In this document: in pieces, positions 23,581-32,620 of the stretch | Position numbering within the stretch: position 1 is the first letter of the stretch | How the letters are laid out: each line of letters begins with the position of its first letter | Source: Panulirus ornatus | Taxonomy: Eukaryota; Arthropoda; Malacostraca; Decapoda; Palinuridae | NCBI RefSeq assembly: GCF_036320965.1 | Contig: NC_092255.1 | Coordinates: 15,967,063 to 16,031,062, forward strand | Reading direction: 5' to 3' | DNA length: 64,000 nt | Program-made: the position numbers and the translations under genes | Notes under the pieces: generated by a model | What the model was told of the DNA's origin: nothing | Database searches by the model: none | What the model saw: the letters and a program-made list of their open reading frames with translations, nothing else

Positions 23581-23582
<2 letters not shown>
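23398..23582 (-). mobile_element. SINE-A fragment 4, with A32 run
   Basis: Minus orientation. Tail core (ATTCGCCATTTCCCGCATTA, then GCGAGGTAGCG), GGACTGGGCC, the TTCTTTTGGAAGATT part, 32 consecutive A at 23521-23552, then GAGGGGAGGATTTCC. It is cut in the leader at a second (TA)n tract. (TA)n flanks both sides. Confidence 0.88.

Positions 23583-23658
<76 letters not shown>
23583..23658. repeat. (TA)n tract, 38 units
   Basis: Perfect AT dinucleotides, 76 bp, the longest in the window. Confidence 0.97.
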
Positions 23659-23660
<2 letters not shown>

Positions 23661-23699
23661 TTTCCCTGAAACTCCCAAATATACAAGTGTAAACAACCA

Positions 23700-24515
23700 A
23701 TACTCTACAATGTACTCTTGCATTTACCTCCCAAACCACCCCATCCATAAACAAATTGAACTACCATGGAGACATCACACACCCCTGCCGCAGACTGACC
23801 TTCCCTGGGAACTAGTCATTTTCATGTCTTCCTACTTGCACACATGCCTTACATTCGTGATAAAAACTTTTCACTACTTTTATGAGCTTACCACTCATAC
23901 CATATACTCTTAAGACCTTCCTCAAAGCATCTTCATCAACCCTATCATATACCTTTTCCAGATCCATAAATGCTTCATACATTTCCCTCTGTTTTTCTGA
24001 GTTTTTCTCACACACATTCTTCAAAGCAAACACCTGATGCACACATCCTCTACCACTTCTGAGAGCACACTGCTCCTCCCCAGTCTGATGCTCTTAATCA
24101 ATACCCTCCCTTACAATTTTCCAAGGATACTCAGCAAACTTATGTCTCTGTAGTTTGAACACTCACCTTTATCCCCTTTGCCTTTGTACAGTGGCACTAT
24201 ACATGCATTCTGCCAAGCACTAGGCACTTTACCATGATCCATACATACACTGAATATCCTTACCAACCAGTCCACAACACAGTCACCCCCTTTCTTAATA
24301 AATTCAGTTGCAATACCATCCAAACATGCCACCTTGGTGGATTTCATCCTCTGCAAGGCTTTCACTACCTTTTCTCTTAACCAAACCATTCTCCCTGACC
24401 CTTTCACTTCGCACACCACCCCAACCAAAACATCCTACATCTGCCACTCTATCATCAAACACATTCAGCAGATCATCAAAGTACTCACTCCATCTCCATC
24501 CCACTTCATCACTAC
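23700..24515 (-). mobile_element. LINE-A copy 18 (old RT fragment)
   Basis: Strongly diverged minus-strand RT: FMDLEKVYDRVDEDALRKVLR, the DCVVDWLVRIF region, [16 protein letters not shown] and the [15 protein letters not shown] block, with stops between them. No C-terminal region or 3'UTR. It stands between the (TA)n chain and SINE-A fragment 5. Confidence 0.8.
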
Positions 24516-24586
24516 CTGGAATTCCTCCCCTCCAGTTTTTACTTTAACAATGCTACCTTGCTAATGCAGGAAATGGCAAATATGTG
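24516..24586 (+). mobile_element. SINE-A fragment 5, next to exon 3
   Basis: Contains GGAATTCCTCCCCTCCAG and then the tail AATGCTACCTTGCTAATGCA and GGAAATGGC. It ends about 65 bp upstream of the exon 3 acceptor. Confidence 0.7.
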
Positions 24587-24650
24587 TGTCTATGTGTGTT
24601 TCCTCAACCAAAATGATACCCATATATTAATCAGACAATATCCTCCCCAG

Positions 24651-24863
24651 TTCTACATTGCCCTGCTGAGCCTTCATGGTCTATTCCTGGGCATCTACCA
24701 GTTTATAATCTGTGTCAAGAGTGAGTGGCGTGAGTGCTCCTCATTCTCCCCACCTGCCACAGTGGTCCTCTTGCTTTTCCTCATCTTCGAGAGTTTGCTG
24801 TTTGCCATTTTTACTGCAGTAATGTTTTTCACACAAGTTAATGCAATCTGGAATGATGAAACG
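24651..24863 (+). CDS. ZDHHC3: ZDHHC3/7 exon 3 (TM3-TM4)
   Basis: Codes residues 164-234, starting [10 protein letters not shown] right after LFT of exon 2. TM3 is about 164-184 and TM4 about 200-224. [11 protein letters not shown] between them and [13 protein letters not shown] match ZDHHC3/7. The acceptor TCCTCCCCAG ends at 24650; a branch-like TATTAATC lies about 25 nt upstream. The exon ends NDET before donor GTGAGT, splitting the ETGIE (TTxE-like) motif. The frame is open upstream into the intron, but that part has no family match and precedes the acceptor. Confidence 0.93.
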
Positions 24864-25004
24864 GTGAGTGAAATTTGATTGTTACTTTCATTGACGTTTT
24901 GAATAAGAGAAATTGTTTATTGATTTTTTACATTTTCTCTTAGTTTTCCCTAGACATTTTCCTGGTATTCATCTCCCCCTGTTATCCAGTTTTCATACAG
25001 GAGT
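24864..25004 (+). other. Intron 3, unique start
   Basis: Short AT-rich intron sequence, nothing recognised. Confidence 0.5.
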
Positions 25005-25860
25005 ATCTTACATAGAATGAGGTCACAAATATTTAATTGAAAGAATGTAGAGAGAAAAGCAGCTAAGATGGTACCTGAATGAGGTCTTGCTGCCTCATGT
25101 AGGCAAAATTTTAAGTAACTCTTATTTGTTTTAGGATTAATCTGATAGTAAGGAAGGAAAACAGTTTCGAGGCATGAGAAATATAGTGTCTTCACACTGG
25201 AGTATCTTGCACTTTAACCATTAATTGAAATGCATCATTAGTTTATAAAATCTAGTTTCCTAATGGTGCATCTGTTTTTCTGGTATCAGTAATTTTCCTC
25301 ACATTTTGTAGGAGTGAACTGTTTTTGAAAGAGATTGGGGTTAACATTGTAACTTGATGCCAGAGTTCCCCTTCAGAAGATTAAAAAAGGCAAATAGAGG
25401 AAAATTAGAATCACATTGAAGAATATAGTTGCAGAAGTTTTTGGTGTAGTTTCAACAACATAATTTAGCCCCAAGTTAGCGTATGCTTGAGATGCACAGA
25501 TATTTAATTGAAAGGGTCTGGAGAAGAGCATCTAAAATGTTACTTGAAAAAAATAAAAGATCTGACTTACAATGACAGTCTGATGGTTGTACAATTGCCC
25601 ACCTTGAAGAAGAGTCGAGATAGGGGAGACTTGATTATAGCCTTCAAGTTTCCAAGTCATTTAGATGATGCTGAACAGTTCTTCATGAGATGTATTGTTA
25701 GGTTAACTAGAGTTCATGATAAGATGCCTTTTAGAAAGGATGCAAAGAAGAACTGTCTTAGTATATGATTAGAATGAACAAAGCAGTATAACTGAATGCA
25801 AGCCTGATGGTAAAGAAAGTTCAAGAGATGGGGCTCCTCATATGTAGAACTCTCTTCACA
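25005..25860 (+). mobile_element. CR1/L2-like LINE C-terminal relics (two pieces)
   Basis: The piece at 25490-25860 reads QIFN, then (shifted) LKKIKDLTYNDSLMVVQLPT, then LKKSRDRGDLIIAFKF, and further on RKDAKKNCLS. This is the pattern after the RT of CR1/L2/Jockey-type LINEs (erring-LPTL-RRxRGDLI). The piece at 25008-25090 starts with the same ATATTTAATTGAAAG word and GAGAGAAAAGCAGCTAAGATGG. Both are dead. The segment between them is not recognised. Confidence 0.6.
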
Positions 25861-26613
25861 TACTATACCAACAGGTAATCTTAAGTGGGTAATTACTCAG
25901 ATCACTTACATCTCAACTCCTTTCCCATTGTTTTAAAGTGGAGAATGACTTGTTTAGTGTGACCATGTTTCCATTCACACCATCTTTCATTGCTTCTGAT
26001 TCCATATTATTCATCTAGCATCCTCACCTGAAAAATATGTAGGCCTAATTAAGGCTTTCAGTGTGTGTATCCACCTCTTCTACAGTTTAAGTCTCTTCCT
26101 TATTCCTTTAACAGTCCTTATCCAGATACTTTTGATCATCCTATCATCTGCCACATGTTCTGTATAACTTTTCCTCTCTAAAAGATTGTGATATGTTCAC
26201 ATAATATTACCTTCATATGTCTTCATTCTCTCCAATGCCATAACTTCTAATTCCCTCTCTGCTGTACATATTGTGTCTTTTCTACTCCTACCTTTTCCTA
26301 GCCCTAACTTGTATAAACTTGGTTGGGTTTACATTCACACATGAAAGATGGAGAATCCTGAAATTAAGATCTTGATACTCTTCCAGGGTTCAGAGTTGAT
26401 TTTTGAAGTGACTTGTATACTTTTACCCTCAGGCTCTCAATCTGTTTCATTTGCAACATGTATTGACAAAGGGACTTGCCTTAGTATTATTTTATGATCA
26501 AGCAGAGCCCATCAAGAACTGTTTCGTGCTTCAGAATGCAAAATCAGTTTCTATCATAGGTGCTTTGGTTGTATGCATTTAATTTACCCAGTGTACACAG
26601 TAATGGATTTATG
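25861..26613 (+). other. Intron 3, unique stretch
   Basis: No coding frame, RNA gene or recognised repeat seen before the (TTA)n that flanks LINE-A copy 19. Confidence 0.5.
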
Positions 26614-26630
26614 TTATTATTATTATTATT
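26614..26630. repeat. (TTA)n, 17 bp, 5' flank of copy 19
   Basis: Five to six TTA units directly at the truncated 5' end of LINE-A copy 19; a longer (TTA)n stands at its 3' end. Confidence 0.9.
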
Positions 26631-28847
26631 GCGCAAAAGATGCTTGTGGCATGAGAAGAGTGGGAGGTGGGCTGTTTAGAAAGGGTAGTGAGTGGTGGGA
26701 TGAAGAAGTAAGAGTATTAGTGAAAGAGAAGAGAGAGGCATTTGGACGATTTTTGCAGGGAAAAAATGCAATTGAGTGGGAGAAGTATAAAAGAAAGAGA
26801 CAGGAGGTCAAGAGAAAGGTGCAAGAGGTGAAAAAAAGGGCAAATGTGAGTTGGGGTGAGAGACTATCAGGAAATTTTAGGGAGAATAAAAAGATGTTCT
26901 GGAAGGAGGTAAATAGGGTGCGTAAGACAAGGGAGCAAATGGGAACTTCAGTGAAGGGCGTAAATGGGGAGGTGATAACAAGTAGTGGTGATGTGAGAAG
27001 GAGATGGAATGAGTATTTTGAAGGTCTGTTGAATGTGTCTGATGACAGAGTGGCAGATATAGGGTGTTTGGGTCGAGGTGGTGTGCAAAGTGAGAGGGTT
27101 AGGGAAAATGATTTGGTAAACAGAGAAGAGGTAGTAAAAGCTTTGCGGAAGATGAAAGCCGGCAAGGCAGCAGGTTTGGATGGTATTGCAGTGGAATTTA
27201 TCAAAAAAGGGGGTGACTGTATTGTTGACTGGTTGGTAAGGTTATTTAATGTATGTATGACTCATGGTGAGGTGCCTGAGGATTGGCGGAATGCGTGCAT
27301 AGTGCCATTGTACAAAGGCAAAGGGGATAAGAGTGAGTGCTCAAATTACAGAGGTATAAGTTTGTTGAGTATTCCTGGTAAATTATATGGGAGGGTACTG
27401 ATTGAGAGGGTGAAGGCATGTACAGAGCATCAGATTGGGGAAGAGCAGTGTGGTTTCAGAAGTGGTAGAGGATGTGTGGATCAGGTGTTTGCTTTGAAGA
27501 ATGTATGTGAGAAATACTTAGAAAAGCAAATGGATTTGTATGTAGCATTTATGGATCTGGAGAAGGCATATGATAGAGTTGATAGAGATGCTCTGTGGAA
27601 GGTATTAAGAATATATGGTGTGGGAGGCAAGTTGTTAGAAGCAGTGAAAAGTTTTTATCGAGGATGTAAGGCATGTGTACGTGTAGGAAGAGAGGAAAGT
27701 GATTGGTTCTCAGTGAATGTAGGTTTGCGGCAGGGGTGTGTGATGTCTCCATGGTTGTTTAATTTGTTTATGGATGGGGTTGTTAGGGAGGTAAATGCAA
27801 GAGTTTTGGAAAGAGGGGCAAGTATGAAGTCTGTTGGGGATGAGAGAGCTTGGGAAGTGAGTCAGTTGTTGTTCGCTGATGATACAGCGCTGGTGGCGGA
27901 TTCATGTGAGAAACTGCAGAAGCTGGTGACGGAGTTTGGTAAAGTGTGTGGAAGAAGAAAGTTAAGAGTAAATGTGAATAAGAGCAAGGTTATTAGGTAC
28001 AGTAGGGTTGAGGGTCAAGTCAATTGGGAGGTGAGTTTGAATGGAGAAAAACTGGAGGAAGTGAAGTGTTTTAGATATCTGGGAGTGGATCTGTCAGCGG
28101 ATGGAACCATGGAAGCGGAAGTGGATCATAGGGTGGGGGAGGGGGCGAAAATTTTGGGAGCCTTGAAAAATGTGTGGAAGTCGAGAACATTATCCCGGAA
28201 AGCAAAAATGGGTATGTTTGAAGGAATAGTGGTTCCAACAATGTTGTATGGTTGCGAGGCGTGGGCTATGGATAGAGTTGTGCGCAGGAGGATGGATGTG
28301 CTGGAAATGAGATGTTTGAGGACAATGTGTGGTGTGAGGTGGTTTGATCAAGTAAGTAACGTAAGGGTAAGAGAGATGTGTGGAAATAAAAAGAGCGTGG
28401 TTGAGAGAGCAGAAGAGGGTGTTTTGAAATGGTTTGGGCACATGGAGAGAATGAGTGAGGAAAGATTGACCAAGAGGATATATGTGTCAGAGGTGGAGGG
28501 AACGAGGAGAAGAGGGAGACCAAATTGGAGGTGGAAAGATGGAGTGAAAAGGATTTTGTGTGATCGGGGCCTGAACATGCAGGAGGGTGAAAGGAGGGCA
28601 AGAAATAGAGCGAATTGGAGTGATGTGGTATACAGGGGTTGACGTGCTGTCAGTGGATTGAATCAAGGCATGTGAAGCGTCCGGGGTAAACCATGGAAAG
28701 CTGTGTAGGTATGTATATTTGCGTGTGTGGACATGTGTATGTACATGTGTATGGGGGGGGTTGGGCCATTTCTTTCGTCTGTTTCCTTGCGCTACCTCGC
28801 AAATGCGGGAGACAGCGACAAAGTATAAAAAAAAAAAAAAAAAAAAA

Positions 28848-28848
<1 letters not shown>
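26629..28848 (+). mobile_element. LINE-A copy 19 (young, intact from linker to 3' end)
   Basis: 5'-truncated in the linker at CAKDACGM; then one uninterrupted frame, short 3'UTR 28643-28826 and A22 tail 28827-28848. It is flanked by (TTA)n on both sides. Confidence 0.93.
26631..28642 (+). CDS. LINE-A copy 19 ORF: reverse transcriptase, no endonuclease
   Basis: About 669 LINE codons without a stop; the upstream frame reaching to 26573 is flank. Every RT motif is kept: [86 protein letters not shown] and CFRYLGVDL. It ends with the [18 protein letters not shown] block and DVVYRG. Unlike copy 16, the SPWLF motif is normal. Without endonuclease and leader it cannot be autonomous. Few differences from copies 16 and 26 suggest recent insertion. 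Confidence 0.9.

Positions 28849-28900
<52 letters not shown>
28849..28900. repeat. (TTA)n, about 17 units
   Basis: Between the A22 tail of copy 19 and the old 3' end of copy 20. Confidence 0.96.
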
Positions 28901-28901
<1 letters not shown>

Positions 28902-29043
28902 CTTAATCGCTGTTTCCCACATCAGCAAAGTAGCTTCAGAAAGCAAATGAAGAATGACCCATCCACTCATCTACACATATATATATACATAAACACCCAT
29001 ACATGCACATATACATACATTTATTTATACATATCAACATACA
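28898..29043 (-). mobile_element. LINE-A copy 20, left part (old 3' end, interrupted)
   Basis: Minus-oriented 3' end (TTTCCCACATCAGCAAAGTAG, then ACCCATCCACTCAT and a CA/TA-rich 3'UTR). It is interrupted by copy 21 at ATCAACATACA (29033-29043). The rest resumes at 32621 with the same 11 bases. Confidence 0.8.
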
Positions 29044-32000
29044 TATCCCTGGGGATAGGGAGAAAGAATACTTCCCACACATTCCTCACGTGTCGTAAAA
29101 GGCAACTAAAGGTGATGGGAGCGGGGAGCTAGAAACCCTCCCCTCCTTGTATTTTAACTTTCTTAAAGGGTAAAACAGAAGAAGGAGTCATGTGGGGAGT
29201 GCTCATCCTCCTCGAAGGCTCAGATTGGGGTGTCTAAATGTGTGTGGATGTAACCAAGATGAGAAAAAAGGAGAGATAGGTAGTATGTTTGAGGAAATGA
29301 ACCTAGATGTTTTGGCTCTGAGTGAAACGAAGCTCAAGGGTAAAGGGGAAGAGTGGTTTGGGAATGTCTTGGGAGTAAAGTCAGGGGTTAGTGAGAGGAC
29401 AAGAGCAAGGGAAGGAGTAGCACTACTCCTGAAACAGGAGTGGTGGGAGTATGTGATAGAGTGTAAGAAAGTAAACTCTAGATTGGTATGGGTAACACTG
29501 AAAGTGGATGGAGAGAGATGGGTGATTATTGGTGCATATGCACCTGGGCATGAGAAGAAAGATCATGAGAGGCAAGTATTTTGGGAGCAGCTGAGTGAGT
29601 GTGTTAGTAGTTTTGATGCACAAGACTGGGTTATAGTGATGGGTGAATTGAATGCAAAGGTAAGTAATGTGGCAGTTGAGGGAATAATTGGTGTGCCTGG
29701 GGTGTTCAGTGTTGTAATTGGAAATGGTTAGGAGCTTGTAGATTTATGTGCTGAAAAAGGACTGGTGATTGGGAATACCTGGTTTAAAAAGAGAGAGATA
29801 CATAAGTATACGTATGTAAGTAGGAGAGATGGCCAGAGAGCGTTATTTGATTACGTGTTAATTGATAGGCACGTGAAAGAGAGACTTTTGGATGTTAATG
29901 TGCTGAGAAGTGCAACTAGAGGAATGTCTGATCATTATCTTGTGGAGGCGAAGGTGAAGATTTGTAGAAGTTTTCAGAAAAGAAGAGAGAATGTTGGGTT
30001 GAAGAGAGTGGTGAGAGTAAGTGAGCTTGGGAAGGAGACTTGTGTGAGGAAGTACCAGGAGAGACTGAGTACAGAATGGAAAAAGGTGAGAACAAAGGAC
30101 TTAAGGGGAGTGGGGGAGGAATGGGATGTATTTAGGGAAGCAGTGATGGCCTGTGCAAAAGATGCTTGTGGCATGAGAAGCGTGGGAGGTGGGCAGATTA
30201 GAAAGGGTGGTGAGTGGTGGGATGAAGAAGTAAGATTATTAGTGAAAGAGAAGAGAGAGGCATTTGGATGATTATTGCAGGGAAATAATGCAAATGACTT
30301 GGAGATGTATAAAAGAAAGAGGCTGGAGGTCAAGAGAAAGGTGCAAGAGGTGAAAAAGAGGGCAAATGAGAGTTGGGGTGAGAGAGTATCATTAAATTTT
30401 AGGGAGAATAAAAAGATGTTTTGGAAGGAGGTAAATAAAGTGCGTAAGACAAGGGAACAAATGGGAACGTCAGTGAAGGGGGCAAATGATTGAGTTGATA
30501 ACAAGTAGTGGTGATGTGAGAAGCAGATGGAGTGAGTATTTTGAAGGTTTGTTGAATGTGTTTGATGATAGAGTGGCAGATATAGGATACTTTGGTTGAG
30601 GTGGTGTGCAAAGTGAGAGGGTTAGGGAGAATGATTTGGTAAACAGAGAAGAGGTAGTAAAAGCTTTGTGGAAGATGAAAGCCGGCAAGGCAGCGGGTTT
30701 GGATGGTATTGCAGTGGAATTTATTAAAAAAGGGGGTGACTGTATCGTTGACTGTTTGGTAAGGTTATTTGATGTATGTATGACTCATGGTGAGGTGCCT
30801 GAGGATTGGCAGAATGCTTGCATAGTGCCATTGTACAAAGGCAAAGGGGATAAAAGTGAGTGTTCAAATTACAGAGGTATAAGTTTATTGAGTATTCCTG
30901 GGAGATTATATGGGAGGATATTGATTGAGAGGGTGAAGCCATGTACAGAGCATCAGACTGGGGAAGAGCAGTGTGGTTTCAGAAGTGGTAGAGGATGTGT
31001 GGATCAGATGTTTGCTTTGAAGAATGTATGTGAGAAATACTTAGAAAAGCAAATGGATTTGTATGTATCATTTATGGATCTAGAGAAGGCATATGATAGA
31101 GTTGATAGAGATGCTCTGCGGAAGGTATTAAGAATATATAGTGTGGGAGGCAAGTTGTTGGAAGCAGTGAAAAGTTTTTATCATGGATGCAAGGCATGTG
31201 CACGTGTAGGAAGAGAGGAAAGTGATTGGTTCTCAGTGAATGTCGGTTTGCGGCAGGGGTGCATGATGTCTCCATGGTTGTTTAATTTGTTTATGGATGG
31301 GGTTGTTAAGGAGGTGAATGCAAGAGTTTTGGAAAGAGGGGCAAGTATGCAGTCTGTTGTGGATGAGAAAGCTTGGGAAGTGAGTCAGTTGTTGTTTGCT
31401 GATGATACAGCGCTGGTGGCTGATTCGGGTGAGAAACTGCAGAAGCTGGTGACTGAGTTTGATAAAGTGTGTGAAAGAAGAAAGCTGAGAGTAAATGTGA
31501 ATGAGAGCAAGGTTATTAGGTACAGTAGGGTTGAGGGACAAGTCAGTTGGGAGGTAAGTTTGCATGGAGAAAAACTGGAGGAAGTAAAGTGTTTTAGATA
31601 TCTGGGAGTGGATCTGGCAGTGGATGGACCCATGGAAGCGTAAGTGAATCATAGGGTGGGGGAGGGGGCGAAAGTTCTGGGAGCGTTGAAGAATGTGTGG
31701 AAGTCGAGAATATTATCTCGGAAAGCAAAAATGGGTATGTTTGAAGGAATAGTGGTTCCAACAATGTTATATGGTTGCAAGGTGTGGGCTATACATAGAG
31801 TTGTGCGGAGGAGGGTGGATGTGCTGGAAATGAGATGTTTGAGAACAATATGTGGTGTGAGGTGGTTTGATCGAGTAAGTAATGAAAGGGTAAGAGAGAT
31901 GTGTGGTAATAAAAAAAGTGTGGTTGAGAGAGCAGAAGATGGTGTTTTGAAATGGTTTGGTCACATGGATAGAATGAGTGTGGAAAGATTGACCAAGAGG

Positions 32001-32620
32001 GTATATGTGTCAAAGGTGGAGGGAACGAGGAGAAATGGGAGACCAAATTGGAGGTGGAATGATGGAGTGAAAAAGATTCTGAGTGATTGGGGCCTGAACA
32101 TGCAGGAGGGTGGAAGGTGTGCAAGGAAAAGAGTGAATTGGAACGATGTGGTATACCGGGGTTGACGTGCTGTCAGTGGATTGAACCAGGGCATGTGAAG
32201 CGTCTGGGGTAGACCATGGAAAGTTTTATGGGGCCTGCATATGGAAATGGAGCTGTGGTTTCGGTGCATTATACATGACAGCTAGAGACTGAGTGTGAAC
32301 GAAAGTTGCCTTTGTTGTCTTTTCCTAGCGCTACCTCGCGCACATGAGGGGGGAGGGGGTTGTTATTTCATGTGTGGCAGGGTAGCGACAGGAATGAATA
32401 AGGGCAAACAGTATGAATTATGTACATGTGTATATATGTATATGTCTGTGTGTGTATATATATGTATACATTGAGATGCATAGGTATGTATATGTGCATG
32501 TGTGGACGTGTATGTATATACATGTGTATGTGGGTGGGTTGGGCCATTCTTTCGTCTGTTTCCTTGCGCTACCTCGCTAACGCGGGAGACAGCGACAAAG
32601 TATGATAAAATATAATAATA
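29044..32620 (+). mobile_element. LINE-A copy 21, full length, 11-bp TSD
   Basis: The only copy with both ends. It is flanked by ATCAACATACA at 29033-29043 and 32621-32631 and lies in the 3'UTR of copy 20. Order: leader 29044 to about 29190 starting TATCCCTGGGGATAGGG; ORF region to 32165; long 3'UTR to about 32600 with two GCGCTACCTCGC cores (near 32328 and 32567); tail TATGATAAAATATAATAATA. Total about 3.58 kb. This defines the family map used for the other copies. It carries several stops, so it is an older dead insertion. Confidence 0.93.
29192..32165 (+). pseudogene. LINE-A copy 21 ORF (endonuclease-RT), disabled
   Basis: Endonuclease: LGCLNVCGCN, then DVLALSETKL with the catalytic Glu, WVIIGAYAPG, VIVMGELNAKV (the usual Asp is Glu) and MSDHYLVEA. 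Then the linker with WWDEEV and RT with [37 protein letters not shown] and [10 protein letters not shown]. Lesions: TAG at 29729, TGA at 30269, a frame break near 30488, TGA near 30598 and TAA near 31642. No in-frame ATG precedes the endonuclease; the first open codon is GTG. No RNase H or GAG-like ORF is present. RTE-like by motif style; the clade is not certain. Confidence 0.88.

Noticed and set aside
23221..23913. Frame of 230 codons with long Tyr-Ile and Lys stretches
   Set aside because: It is (TA)n and the A32 run read as protein, joining antisense LINE and SINE sequence.
24558..24650. In-frame extension of ZDHHC exon 3 upstream of 24651
   Set aside because: It precedes a good acceptor, contains SINE-A sequence, and exon 2 joins exon 3 in phase at 24651 as in the family.
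29044..29190. HDV-like ribozyme in the LINE-A leader as a firm call
   Set aside because: Stems exist, but I could not assemble the required double pseudoknot with the catalytic C by hand; kept only as a hypothesis.
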